From: Apoda limacodes
Lineage: Eukaryota > Arthropoda > Insecta > Lepidoptera > Limacodidae
Assembly (NCBI GenBank): GCA_946406115.1
Contig: OX291549.1
Coordinates: 24,637,901 to 24,701,900, forward strand
Direction: 5' to 3'
DNA length: 64,000 bases
Shown one piece after another: positions 31,501-43,219 of this stretch (position 1 is the stretch's first letter; each line of letters opens with the position of its first letter). The translations under genes and the position numbers were made by a program. Under the pieces are notes generated by a model. The model was not told the origin of the DNA. It searched no databases and saw only the letters and a program-made list of their open reading frames with translations.

Positions 31501-34500
31501 TAGATTTTAAATTTAATCCCATGTTATAAAACTGCACAAACAGCATCACAATCCGTTCAGTAGTTTTGAGGTGATAAAATAAATAACAGTAAAACAACAA
31601 GATTAATAAAATATGTTTAAGTTAAAAAGCACAGTGTTTGGGTGTGTCCGCAACGTTTCGTCTGACCCCCCCAGCACTGTAATTAAGCTGTGTAAATTTA
31701 GTGTATGTTACATAGCTTACCCTTAAACGTATCTTTGACAGCATTTCCTACTGAACCCGTCACATCTACAGAAAATAAATTACACCACATTATACACATA
31801 AACACGGGTAGGTATGATCAGGTAACAATTATCAGAAAAAAAAGGTGTTCAATCATTTATATTAAAAGGTACATACTATTATTAGGTTATAGCGTTCTAA
31901 TTGTTTCACCAACCTTAAACATTAGTCTAATTCATTACTAAATACATTAATCTACTAAAGTAAGAGGCAGGGCTAAGGTTTTCTTATTACAAAATTATTC
32001 AGCAAACTAGTAAATACGTAAGTGTTTGAATATTACTATAATTATAATCTCTATTATAAATGTTATTGTATCGCCCGCGCTATTACTTTTTCGCTTAGAG
32101 TTCTTGCTGAAATTTCTCTTTTTGCTGAACTCCTAAATCATGATGATCTGTAGCATGATGGTATATAACATACAACACCTATAACTTTCCTCAAGAATCA
32201 AATATTTTAATTTAAATATCAAATGCTTACAAGTTTTTTTTTTTATCCAACTGGTAGTTCCAGATATTAACGCTTTTAAACGAAAAGACAAAAGAAAAAC
32301 AACCAAACACTTTAGCATTATTATATTGTATAGATTTCACAGAGCATGATGCATAGCATTTTGTTATTTTATTTTTGAAAATAGAATACTTATTAAAACT
32401 GTTGATCTTTGGAGTATGGACGGAGACAATCTAGATCTGGACCTAACTTTCCGCTTACGCAAACTGGATTGTGCAAAACTGCTGAAGGTACGGATTGTGG
32501 TGAGATTTGGGCTTTCCGTTTCTACTGTATATACCTATACATACATACATACATAATTGCACAGTATTACATATTATATGACTCATATATTATAATATAG
32601 ATATAATTTATATCTTTAAAACTACAAACTCATGAACTTCATTGCGGTAGGTGGGGGCTGCAATTTAATAAAAACCCTTGTATCTCCTGCGCAATGGTAT
32701 GTAAATGAAGTTTAGATGAAAGTATTATGAGTTGGACTTTTACAATAATAAAACTTAATTACTGATATCTTTAACATTTCAGAAAACTCAGTTAAAAATT
32801 GTGTTAAAAGTAGATAGTAAAATGCAAAATAGCATGTTAATTTTTTCCAACTTATAGACCCACCAACTTATCTAGGATCAGTTTGGGGAATTAATTATTT
32901 TGGGGTTATTTCTCTTTGGAACTGATAACACCACGTTGAAAACCAGGTGCTGTTTGGATATTAAAACCAATGTTGCTGATGCGAGTCGTTCGGAAACACT
33001 TATGTCATGACACTAATTTTAACACCATGAATTTCCTTAAGCATGTCTACATTGTTTAACGTCACAAATGTCAAAGTGACATTTGCTTATATAAAGTAAC
33101 AGACCTAACACCAGTTATCGTTCGCTATGATAATGTAGTTTGTAGCGACAGCATGGTGTTGGAAAACCAAATTAGCGAATTACCGAACGCAGCAATTCGA
33201 TTAATCGAAAATAGCGTCACTAAACAAAAAATCGTACATACCTCCACTTGCAAGCTGTTTGAGACCATCTAGAAAAAAACATCGAATATAAATAACAGAT
33301 TTTTGTTATGTGCAATGTAATTATGTCATCACGTTAACGATAACGGTTATGTCGATAAAAATTTTCGAGAATGACAAAGGCACAGGTTTAAGAGGAAATA
33401 TGCTGCTTTTCCCCCATACAAAAGTATTCCCCTGATTCCTCCCTGGATTTTGTCATTAGAGCTAATTTTTTTTTATGTATGACAGATATATACAATCACT
33501 ATGTCTGAATGTTTTAAAATTTCGCTTTGCCATTCCTGTAAATAACAGGACCCTGAAAATGTCAAAAATGCCACTTTCTAAAACATCTTCAGATGTGCTC
33601 TGTACGAATATGTTAACTATTTTTAAGTAAAACAAAACATATAGACATAGAATTCATCACCTCTCAAGTGGAGTAATATGGCTAAGTAAAATCAGCATGA
33701 AATGCAGTTTACCCTATCGCACAGCTTTCTTAATCTTCTCTTTACTTTATATTTTGCGAGTTTTAGCTTTTAAAGTTGAAAGAATTATGCCTCTCTTTAG
33801 TTTTAAACCGCGTATTCCGACTGAGAATCTAAAAATTCTCATTTTATTTAACGTGTTCGCAGTTGGTCGGTTTTTTATTTGTTTTAAATTAATGTAATTT
33901 TCGATAACGAATATGACAATGCAACCATACAAGTATTAACTAATATTATTAGATTTAAAATACTTACTGAACATTCCTATCATATTTTTACCACTTCCGT
34001 CATCATAAGATTTGCTATTTCCATTATAAGACTGATCTTCATTATTACAATCATTTCCTTGGAATTCGGAGTCTTGAGATGAGCCAGTTCTGCTATATTC
34101 ATCACTACTATAATCTTTTTCTACGAAGGCTTTGGCATCATAATGTTTTTTCGTTTTCTGATCACTAAAGCTGTCGTAATCATTACTTGAAGTACTAGAA
34201 CTTTCTAACCTGTCGTTGCTATCATAACCTTGATCGTTTTGGGAATCCCAGCTGTGGCAATCTGTAACAATATAAATATAAATAAATTTACCTATAGGTT
34301 CCTTTTTGTTACTGTGTCTCTGTACTTTCGTGTGTCTGAATGTTTTTAGAGTTCCGTTCGTTCGAATAAAAAACGGAACGCTTATAGGATTACTGGTGTG
34401 TATGTCTGTATGTCACAACCAAATTGCTTTAATTTGACTGGACCAATGAAGTTCAATTTGGTACACATATACATTTCTGTCACGCGAACATGGAGGTTTA

Positions 34501-37500
34501 GATAACTATATTAGTACACATATAAATTTCTGTCACGCGAACATGGAGGTTTAGATAACTATATTGGTACACATATAAATTTCTGTCACGCGAACATAGA
34601 GGTTTAGATAACTATATTGGTACACATATGAATTTCTGTCACGCGAACAGGGAGTTGTTGTAAAAACGTTTTTCAAACTGTACCGTTGTGACATATCAAA
34701 ATAAATAAAAGGCCTTGTTGTGCGGGACTCAATTTTTTTATCGGCGTCTATTATATATATTGCGGTCGAAATTTTTATAAGTAGTTACTTTAATAAATAA
34801 GTGTATCAATAATATCTTTACTGAAGTTTTATGTTACCTAAATATAAAGGTATGACGTCAAACAGAAAATAACCTCCTGAAAATTACACTAATTTAGAGT
34901 ATGAGAAACTATTTTTAAGGGTAGCTCTCCATGTATTGAACTTGATAATATAATGTTATTATGCACGCCAATTTTGAAAAAATATTTTTCTAAGGTATAT
35001 TTTGCAAGGTCACAAATATGAAAAATTAGTGTCCTCCCCCTTCAAATTTTTATCCCCCTAATATCGTGTTCCAAAATCTATAAGCACTTAACAATGCAAT
35101 AAACTTTTCTGACCTTCTGACCTTAGGTGTTTGGTCACTAGTGTCGTTGTTAGTTCACACCATTTCAATATAGCGACTGCTGTTTTGATTTTTGATTATT
35201 TTAGTGCGAGCCGTCTCGCGCACCGTATGTTCGTTAGTAAGTAAAGTACGAAAGAATTACGAGTGTTTTTGGCTTTTTAAAAAATTGTTACATTTTAGAA
35301 CTAAGTAAGTTTATTTTTCCAATATGTATAGGTAATTATTTTTAAGTCTTAATTATTTGGAATGTATGTATGTAAAATTTGACTTGGACTCTAGTTCCTG
35401 TTTAGGAAATTCAATTTCAAGTTTTGGAACACTATGTGTCAATCTTTTATTGACACAGTCTTTATTTTGCAAAAGAGAGCAGTACGGTCAATTTATAAAT
35501 TAGGACCTCGAATTTCTCTTAGGGAACTATTTAGGGAAATTGATATTTTAACTGTTCCTTGCCAATATATATTCGCTTGTATAATGTATGTACGCCAAAA
35601 TTGTCACTTATTTGCTAAAAATAGTGACCTCCACAGTGTTAATACAAGGAATAAGGATAAATTGGTAGTTCCAAAATGTCGTCTTCAGAAGGTACATAGC
35701 TCTTCCGCAATACAAAGTATACTTTTCTACAATAAAATTCCAGAACATGTGGTTAATTTACCCTCAAATAAATTTAAAATATATGTCAAAGATAATTTAA
35801 TGAAAAAAAGCTATTACAAAGTTGATGAATACATAAATGATAAAAATGCTTGGAAAAATTAGAACTTAATTGATTTGTATTAGGGCATTTGAATTTTTTT
35901 TTTTTTTTTTTAATTAAAACATTGTTTATTATGTTATTACCTAGTGTAAGGCTGTATTGTATTTTTATATGATGTATAAAAGATTAACTAGTGAGTTTAT
36001 TTGCTTCTCGGTAGTAAAACATTACGACAATCTTCTCTTATATTTTGTTCCTTTACTACATATATTGTAACTAGTACAATCGAAGTTTTATTGGAGTTGC
36101 TTGAGTGTGTCATGCTCTCTCAAAGTGTCTCTGCGGTGGTGGCGTGTGTGTCGGGTCGTTACGTTCCCTAAAACATGGTTGAGCGAAGCGATGGCTGATT
36201 CATGTGTCATACTCGTGAACGGGTGCCGCCTGTGGAGGCTGGTCTGCTCTTGCAAACTTCTTTGTATTCTTAGTATTTAGTCTTACTTTTTTGTTTTGTT
36301 TATTAATACTGTAAGACATTGATTATTTCTTAGTGATGAATACATAAACTGTCTTTTGTTTATATTAGATACTTTTTTTATGTTGTGCTTGTGCTTTATA
36401 TATCATGTTTTTTTTATGTTTGTAATGGAAAGTGTCCTTTTATGATAGGGAGGGTATTTTCCAATATTTTAATTGGACGCTGTAAGAGAAAGGGAGAAAA
36501 GAAATGCCCTTGCTGAGTTTCTTGCCGGTTCTTCTCAGTACAAGGTCTCCCGCCCTGTAGACTTACGAACCGATGGCGTAGTGACATTCATAAGTGCTCA
36601 ATTATTGTAGCCTAAACTGAATAAATTATATTGAATTTGAATTTATTCCCCATTATAAAATATGTATTATAAACTACATTATTTTTAAACTTTATCTATT
36701 AATTTAGCGAAGCAAGTTCTACAACAAGTCGATATTCGAAATTGCAGCATAACAGTAGTTGCTAGAAAAACAGGCATCCCATGATATCTAATCATAAGGG
36801 TTAACCTGTCATCAATGACAACAAGAACATTGGTACCCAGAGCATGGTTACCGACTTACCTTTTGCTTACCTCTGTACTATATTGTTGTACCTACCTACA
36901 TATCAAATTTGTTCTAACCTGAATTTGTTTTTTTGCACTTTTTATGGCACTTGTAAAAACCGAGAGTAATATTTTGATACTGTTTTTAACTAGTATTGTT
37001 ACTGGGTTGGCATATATAAAAACGTAACACTTTATTGCTTGTGTAGGTTTAGGTAAAATTAGTTTTTTTTTATTTAATAGTATTTTATTTCAATTGTTTT
37101 TTCCTTGTTTAAATATTTGTGTTAAAGATAAGGCAGTTAAATATTTAATTGATTTCTTGTTGATTCATATAATATGTCCACACCTTAAACTATTTTCTCT
37201 GGAGGCTTGCGTTGTTAAGCAACGACTGCAGCCATGATTACAAGTCAGGATAAAAGCAATTTCATCATCAGTATGAGCAGCTTGATCTTAAGATGAACGC
37301 TATTCATAATGCATATGATTGGGCTATTGTCTCAGGAGGATGCCATTTATAAAACCGCCCGGGACTTATTATACAGACTCTATGACAATATTAGACATTT
37401 CAGAGGTTGCAAACCTGCGGCGAGAGCTTCTTAATCCTATGTTGGTGGCAGTAAATGGACTTAAGGGATAAAGGCTCTAGGTAGATAAGGATTGGTTTTC

Positions 37501-40500
37501 TTTCACTTGTCTATTTGGCCTCCACCATCTCACATCAGAACTAAGAACCGTTTTGTTTTTCGCAGTGAATCGGCCAGCATTTCTGATATGGAGAAATTTC
37601 TAGATCAATGTTGGAGGGCTAAGAGCCTTCCTTCTGTTCCCCTCCCTGCTGCTCTCATTCAGCCTCCTCAACGCAGATCATCACTAGCACCACGGCAACT
37701 GCCCCAAAGGGGCCCTGTACCCCACCCCCCCATTGCAAGGGTCATTGGAACAGTGGCCAGGCAAACATCACTGCAACCAAGCTGCTTTTGTTGTCGTGAG
37801 CCGAACCACCTTCGTAGGTCGAAATCCCTTCAAGTCCTTTATCGGGCCCCTTCTTCGGCACTTAATGAAGCGTCTACCGTAAGTTTCCGGTTGGCAGCCG
37901 TTACCACGGTGGGATCTACCACCGCTTCAATTAGGTTCACCACCCACTAGTCTATCACAGTGATGACAGCTTCCTCCTTCTATACTAAATTAGCACCACT
38001 GACATTTCTGCTCGCCGGGGGTGGGTGTGGCGCACAGACGTGTACATGTATGTGTGTTTACACATATTTGCTTGGATTTTGTGTATTTGGTGTGGTGGTA
38101 AAACGAACAGACATACTATCGCATTGAAAATATACTGGCTTTTGCCCGCGGTTGCCCCGGCCTAAATTCTGTTATCAGTGTAGGATTTAAACAGCAACTA
38201 CTCAATTATGGAAATAAACCGACTAATACTTTACGTTTTCAAGTAGCTTATGTCCTTAAACGGGACTCAAACTATCTCCATGCCAAATTTCATCTTGATT
38301 AGTACAGCGGTTTGAGCGTGAAGAGGTAACAGACAGAGTTACTTTTGTATCCTTGTTATTATATTATATTCATGGATAGTATGGATAGTTTAAGTATCTG
38401 TTTTATATGTATACATATAATTGTGCAAGACTATCATAATGATGGCGCTAATGCCACTAGTACTACTAAATATCGGAGTACTCTTAATAATCTAAATTCC
38501 TTCACACGATTGACGTTATTTAACGCTTTACATGGTGCGCCCCCTATGCTACATAAAAACAAAAAATTATGTGATTGACTTAGTTTTTCGTAGCTTACTA
38601 AGTTATTTATATTACCTACTAAGTGTTTCAATACATATTGTAAAGTTGTTAGCTGATTATCAAAATATTATATTATTACTTTAAATAGAACTTCTTGCCA
38701 GTTCTTTTTGGCAAAAATTAACATTGTTTACATTGTATCGCCGCCGATTCAAAAGTGTTCTCAGAAACCTATTTGAATAAATATTGTTTGATTTGATTTG
38801 ACTGTTCAGATTCGAGCCTTCTGGTCCTATGCCTCCTTTAAGGTAGTACCAGCATGACTTGATTCGGGTTCTCAGGGTTGTTCGGTATCGACCTCTTTGG
38901 TATGAAAGCTGAAGCTACATCAGTTGTCTCCGGCTGCTAATTATATTCGAGGCACTGGTGGCCTCAAGCTCTCAAGTCTTAGAAGTCAAGTTTCTATTGT
39001 TATTTCTCACCTCCATAATTCTCTGATTCGTTGGGCTATGGATGTCATCTTGAGTGATCATTCCCAAGTTTTGCTTACGCCGGAAATTACTTAGTTTACA
39101 ACGGGTCTCGAGTTAGGTGATCCCGACTGTCATCTTCCTAATTCGGTGGATCTACTTCTTAATGCCGATTATCTGAGTCAGTGCAACTTAGGACTGGCTA
39201 AGCTTCTTCAGGCCGTTGGGATGGTGGCCTTTCCCACAGCTTTTGGTCATGCCATAATAGGCCCAGCACTTTCAATTTGTGCCCATCTTTAGACTGAGCC
39301 TGTATGGCTTCTCAGTATGTCCCTTGCTGATGCAGTTCAGCGCTTTTGGGAAGTAGAAGAGCCACTTGCAACTCCTAGGCCTGATTCGGCCGATGAGGCC
39401 CTTTTTATAAATAATTTGGATTGTCTCGGCTCGAAGGGTTCGAGTAAGCTCTTTAAGTGTATACCCTGTTTTAGGCTCAAGGCAGCTTTGACTCAGCCCC
39501 AAAAGCCATGTCTTGCTGTTCATATAATTTGGATTGCGCTTTACATGTCATCAATAATAAAAAAGAAAACACTCGATTTTGGTCTGAATATTTAAGAGAA
39601 GAGAGAATATTAAGAGATAATTTGACTTTTTCCCTCTATTAAATGAAATATGTATTTTTCCAGAGCAACTGTTTGATGTTTTAAAATTAATTAATTAAAT
39701 TAAAAACTTAAATCAAGGAAAGCTAAAACCAAACACAAAATCCATCCCTAATATAATATAGCACTTACCTTGACTATCCGAGTCGCATGGACGGCAGGCC
39801 ACAAAGCTTACCTGGAAAAATAAAGCATTATATTAATAGTATGTAAAGGTGAGCGCACACTTTGTCGAGTCGCAAGGCGGACGGGACGCGGAACGTCCGC
39901 AAAGCGGCCGGCAACCCTATTCTTTAGGGTTCCGTAGTCAACAAGGAACTCTCATAGTTTCGTTTGTTAACCGTGGTACACCCAGTGGTACCACGGTTAC
40001 TTTGTCCTAACCGTGGTACACCAGTGGTTGCATGTATGCCATAAATACACGTATTTTCTTTCTTTCTTTCTACTTTTTAACCGACTTCAAAAAAAGAGGA
40101 GGTTCTCAGTTTAACCTGTATGTATGAATGAATGTATGTTTGTATGTATGAGCACCATACTTAAAAGCTTTGTTCAATAAAATTTTAGACGACAAGAAAA
40201 TACCTTAAGAATTGGCAGAATGTGATATTATTTTGCCAATTTTTTTTGACCAATCAGCCTACATTCATGTATGTATAAACTATTTTCTTCATGCCTCGAG
40301 GAACGCTTATCAAATACACACCGAGAAATTCCAACCTTCAGGACAAGCTGGTTTCAGAAAAAACATCTCTACTACAGATTATATCCACACATATAAATTT
40401 GATTATATAAAAATATACAGACCATAATAGTCCACTCTATCTGGGTTTCATAGACTTCGCCAAAGCCTCCGACTGCATATCTCACAATAGCATGAGGAAA

Positions 40501-42202
40501 GCTTTACATGAGTGTGAAGTGCCATTGGAAACAATAGATCTACTAAAAGACATATATATCAAAAGCAAGAGTCGTGTAAAATTAGAAAAGCAGGGCCCTG
40601 AAATTAACATATGTAGAGGAGACAGAGCCCCACCAAGAATCTTTATAACCGTTCTCCAAAGTATAATGAAAACTTTAAAATGGGACAGAAAAGCTATCAT
40701 ATATAAATGGGATAATTTCTCAGTAATCTTAGTTTTGCTGACGACATCACACTTTTTTTTTTAAAACAGCAACTCAGTTCGAGGATATGATTAATCAATT
40801 AATCAATCAATTATCTTAATAATAACTAAATAGTTTGGACAAATTCCAATTAAGTTTTTTCACCTTATATTTGTAAAAAAATCAAACTTTTAAGTCAACG
40901 CTATAGAAAAATAAGGCCGAAATACGGACATTTTTGTCACATAAGTTAAGTACTTTGACCTCTAATATCACGGTTTTCCTTGCCGTTTAAGAGGTAATTA
41001 TAATTTTCATACTAGCTTCATACAATAAAATTTCGTAAAAAAATTATAGTTCCTTCGTAATTGTGTAGAATTAACTCGAGTGTCATTCTTGAATGTAGTT
41101 GTATATTTAAGTTTGTGATGTGCACTATAAAGTTGAAGTTGAAATTTTAGTTACTACGGAACCCTACATTACGCGTGAACTGGCCAGTTTTGTTATTGGT
41201 TGGTATAAGTTTTTATCTAAACAAATGTAGGATGCAATAAAGTAATAACTATTCATTTGACCTACTGTTAATAATGACTAACTCCCACAATTATCTTTAT
41301 AATAGTAACTAAATAGTTCGGGCAAATCACGATAATTTTTTTTCACCTTGAATATGTAAAAACATCAAACTTCGAAGGTAACGCAACAGAAAAATAAGGC
41401 CGAAATTCGGCTTTTTTTGTCGCATATTTTGGCATTTACAAATAAATTAAACCCTATGGGGTACTTCTCGTTGTCCTAGAATCATGAAATTTATAACACA
41501 TTAAAAAAAAGTTTGCCTGTTTGTCAAGAACCTTTTACTCAAGAACGCGTAGAGTTATCAAGTTGAAATTTACATCAAATACTGATGAACCCTGAATATA
41601 CTGAAGTTGAATTACCGTAGTAATTTAAAGTTGCAGCAAAATCACCCATCTTAGTCAATGCAATAAAGAAATATGCTCAAAATACAGTAGTTCTGTCGCA
41701 TATTCAAACACAAGTAAATCAAAACCTACTTCCTGTTGACAAAGAATCATAATCATTTAACAAGAAGCAAAATGTTATATCATAATTGAGGAAAAAATCA
41801 AAGAACTGATAATTAAGGCATAAACCTGTTCGACGATCTTATGATAGAAGAACTATCTACATATAATAAATATGTACGGAACCCTTGGTGCGCGAGCCAG
41901 TCTAGCACTTGGCCGGTCTTTTTTTTTTAATATTCTCTAATGTTGGGAGTCTTCAAAGAGAAAATATCACAAAGGCAAAGCCTCTATGGCTTTATAATCA
42001 CAATATCCCAATGCGCCCAAAAGGGGGGCGTGTGGCTCTATGATATAAATAAATTTTTACATAGCATAGATGCAGCCAAAAAACTTTGATCCATCTTAGA
42101 TATATATAGAATAAAGATAACAAATTATAAAAAAAAAAGATAGTAAATGAAAAAATAAATAATTCTTACCAAGAGCGCCAGCAGGAACACAGAAGACTTC
42201 AT
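28520..42202 (-). CDS. Host gene: predicted secreted Ser/Asp/Asn-rich protein, six exons
   Basis: Exons on the minus strand: 42170-42202, 39769-39811, 33968-34261, 33242-33268, 31156-31209, 28520-28566. All have GT-AG borders with good pyrimidine tracts, and the frame is kept (intron 1 phase 0, the other four phase 1), giving 165 residues and a TAG at 28520-28522. Exon 1 and the start of exon 2 form a signal peptide (MKSSVFLLALLVSFVAC). Exon 3 is rich in Ser, Asp, Asn and Tyr (DSNDRLESSSTSSNDYDS) and contains most of the protein. Exons 4-6 are Gly-rich (GLKQLASGG, GLNKVTGSLSNP, GVGLINGYLGG) and end in AKC. I do not recognise a family; a secreted structural, silk-related or immune peptide precursor is possible. 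Exon 5 could start 15 bp later at a second in-frame acceptor. Introns of 0.7-5.5 kb are full of transposon relics. Confidence 0.75.
29957..29974. repeat. 18-bp perfect palindrome
   Basis: TCCGATATCGATATCGGA is self-complementary over its full length and lies in intron 5 of the secreted-protein gene. Similar palindromes occur at the centre of some foldback MITEs; no larger element could be delimited. Confidence 0.5.
30160..30975 (+). repeat. Dispersed repeat, copy 1 (interrupted by a MITE)
   Basis: Its reverse complement is found at 38215-38760. Shared blocks include TGTAAACAATGTTAATTT, ATCAGCTAACAA, GTATTAAAACACTTAGTAGG, and the part from the ATGTAGCATAGGGGGCGCAT block to a TTTGGCATGGAGATA end. 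The 391 bp at 30269-30659 are missing from the other copy. Confidence 0.8.
30269..30659. mobile_element. PIF/Harbinger-like MITE, 391 bp, TSD TAA
   Basis: Termini CGGCGCGTTCGTTTTGGGA and TCCCAGAACGAACGCGCCC are inverted with two mismatches. TAA flanks both sides (30266-30268, 30660-30662). The inverted copy of the surrounding repeat at 38592-38604 has an uninterrupted TAGTAAGCTAC, the empty site with a single TAA. A 3-bp TWA target is typical of PIF/Harbinger. No transposase is encoded. Confidence 0.85.
31210..33241. other. Intron 4 of the secreted-protein gene
   Basis: AT-rich intronic DNA (minus strand), including a short CATACATACATACATA-type microsatellite near 32537-32552. No other feature was recognised. 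Confidence 0.5.
34462..34650 (+). repeat. 53-bp tandem repeat, about 3.5 copies
   Basis: Units start at 34462, 34515, 34568 and 34621 with TACACATATA and contain TTTCTGTCACGCGAACAT and GGTTTAGATAACTATATT. Copies differ at only a few bases. The array lies in intron 2, about 200 bp upstream of exon 3 in the direction of transcription. Confidence 0.9.
35410..36026 (+). mobile_element. Jockey-like LINE, 3' end of ORF2 plus UTR
   Basis: The frame 35434-35862 encodes the C-terminus of a Jockey/CR1-like ORF2 (FILQKRAVRSIYKLGPRISL, DLHSVNTRNKDKLVVPKCRL, FYNKIPEHVVNLP). The 3' UTR follows and is cut at 36027 by another repeat. An inverted, more decayed relative is at 61740-63170. Confidence 0.85.
36028..36646 (+). 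mobile_element. About 615-bp retroelement 3' fragment, copy 2
   Basis: Nearly identical to 22888-23503, including the GAGCGAAGCGATGGCTGATT block and the ATTGAATTTGAATTT tail. It lies directly behind the LINE 3' UTR, in intron 2 of the secreted-protein gene. Confidence 0.75.
37492..37950 (+). pseudogene. LTR retrotransposon gag relic (BEL/Pao-like)
   Basis: A Pro-rich open frame with MEKFLDQCWRAKSLPSVPLP and a broken zinc knuckle (CFCCREPNHLRR). Together with the protease-like text at 38930-39560 it looks like one element split by a later insertion of about 0.6 kb. It is intronic to the secreted-protein gene on the other strand. Confidence 0.45.
38215..38760 (-). repeat. Dispersed repeat, copy 2 (inverted, empty MITE site)
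   Basis: Reverse complement of the repeat at 30160-30975 without the 391-bp MITE. It extends further at its far end into a LINE-like tail with GAATAAATATTGTTTGATTT. Confidence 0.8.
38930..39560 (+). pseudogene. BEL/Pao-type protease region relic
   Basis: Readable pieces are GTGGLKLSSLRSQ, DCHLPNSVDLLLNADYLSQ, AFGHAIIGPAL and ADAVQRFWEVEEPLATPRPD. The order LLLNADYL, then (F/G)...IIGPAL, then QRFWEVEE matches the protease end and the linker before reverse transcriptase in BEL elements. Several stops are present. Confidence 0.55.
39967..40030. repeat. Small hairpin with a repeated arm
   Basis: AACCGTGGTAC and GTACCACGGTT form an 11-bp stem around ACCCAGTG, and the first arm with CCAGTGGT recurs at 40009-40030. 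Confidence 0.6.
40270..40830 (+). pseudogene. RTE-type LINE reverse transcriptase relic
   Basis: The order of motifs is SGQAGFRKNISTTDYIHT, LYLGFIDFAKASDCISHNSM, EVPLETIDLLKDIYIKSKSR, VKLEKQGPEINICRGDRAPP and IFITVLQSIMKTLKWD. These are RT motifs of an RTE-type LINE. The catalytic box is lost in frame changes near 40740. Confidence 0.8.
40815..41425 (+). repeat. Diverged direct repeat pair
   Basis: About 140 bp at 40815-40960 and 41288-41425 share ACTAAATAGTT, TTTTCACCTT and GAAAAATAAGGCCGAAAT. They belong to a common lepidopteran repeat that also contains GGAACCCT motifs. Confidence 0.6.
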
Positions 42203-42219
42203 CGTGAGCGTGTGACAAG

Positions 42220-42256
42220 TTGACTCTGAAGCTTCCAGAGTTCCTCCCATTATATA
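42220..42256 (-). promoter_or_regulatory. TATA box and start region of the secreted-protein gene
   Basis: On the minus strand TATATAA lies at 42256-42250, and a TTCAGAGTC initiator-like motif lies near 42220-42228, about 28 bp downstream. The ATG is at 42202, giving a leader of about 25 nt. Spacing fits a TATA-driven, strongly expressed tissue-specific gene. Confidence 0.6.
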
Positions 42257-42259
42257 AGT

Positions 42260-43215
42260 TTAATCCATTTGCATATCAATAAAGATAGGTATCCCTATTA
42301 CATGCAAAAACAAGCTGTACACGTGGAAGTAAATACAGAACAGTATATTTAAGATATTGTAGACACAAATGCATGGATGTTTGCATTAGGTCAAAAATCG
42401 ATGTGTCGAGCTCGGTGTGTACCGCTTATTGGTTCACGCCGGTTTGGTTTTTTTTCTTAATTTCTCAACTATATTGATAATTAACACCACTTTTCGGTGA
42501 AGACAAATCATCGTAAGGAAACCTGCATATACGCCAAAAAGGATGTGTGTATAGTCCATAATCCTGGGCCCCAAATCACCCTCGGCGAGGGTAGGCCGTG
42601 TCCGAACAGTAGGGACGTGTGAGATTTATAAAGCTGCGTTCAAGTTCCAGGAAGCGTCTGACTGAACAGTGTACATGGTTTACAAGAGCCAGATTTCGTA
42701 AGGACCTCTCAACGGTGAAGATCACTACCGCGTCCTACGTATATTGTGCAGAATTCCAGATCGATAACGTCAACTGCGCCTTAGGGGCTTGTCCAATAGA
42801 CTGTTCACAACTTAAGAAAGGATTTTTTTGAGGTTATTACAATATTTCTTATCGAAAACCTTATAAGATCACCCAGTCCGTCCTAGTAGGTATGTTAGAC
42901 GTCACATTCATAGCTATTTCATGACAAGGGATTACACGGAGATCTTAGAATGAGAATCTACCTCCCCATATAACTGCGAGATCTTTTACGGCATGGCTGA
43001 CGTCCACTACAACCTGAGCTGCGGTGCGACGAATCGTAGTTCAATCTAGGTCTGTATTGTGTTTCTCTGTTCACTAAAACTATAAAATATAGAATTAGAT
43101 CTAAAAACAACAGCCGCGACCTTTCAACCAAAGATTATATGAGTGACTGGCTGGCGCGCGCACGCTCACAGGGTATGCAAAGAATGAACTAGCTCGACCG
43201 ATCTGAATACAAACT
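42260..43215. other. Upstream region of the secreted-protein gene; no other gene seen
   Basis: Contains a common lepidopteran repeat scrap (CGTAAGGAAACCTGCATATA near 42513) and a short open frame (42619-42831) without recognisable motifs. The end near 43215 may be LTR sequence of the BEL relic that follows. Confidence 0.35.
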
Positions 43216-43219
43216 AGAT

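Noticed and set aside
32409..32600. Plus-strand open frame and nearby ATG (MDGDNLDLDL-type text)
   Set aside because: It lies inside an intron of the minus-strand gene and has no supporting signals.
36835..36890. Two CTTACC motifs suggesting another minus-strand exon in intron 2
   Set aside because: No acceptor with a compatible phase was found, and the six-exon model keeps the frame without it.
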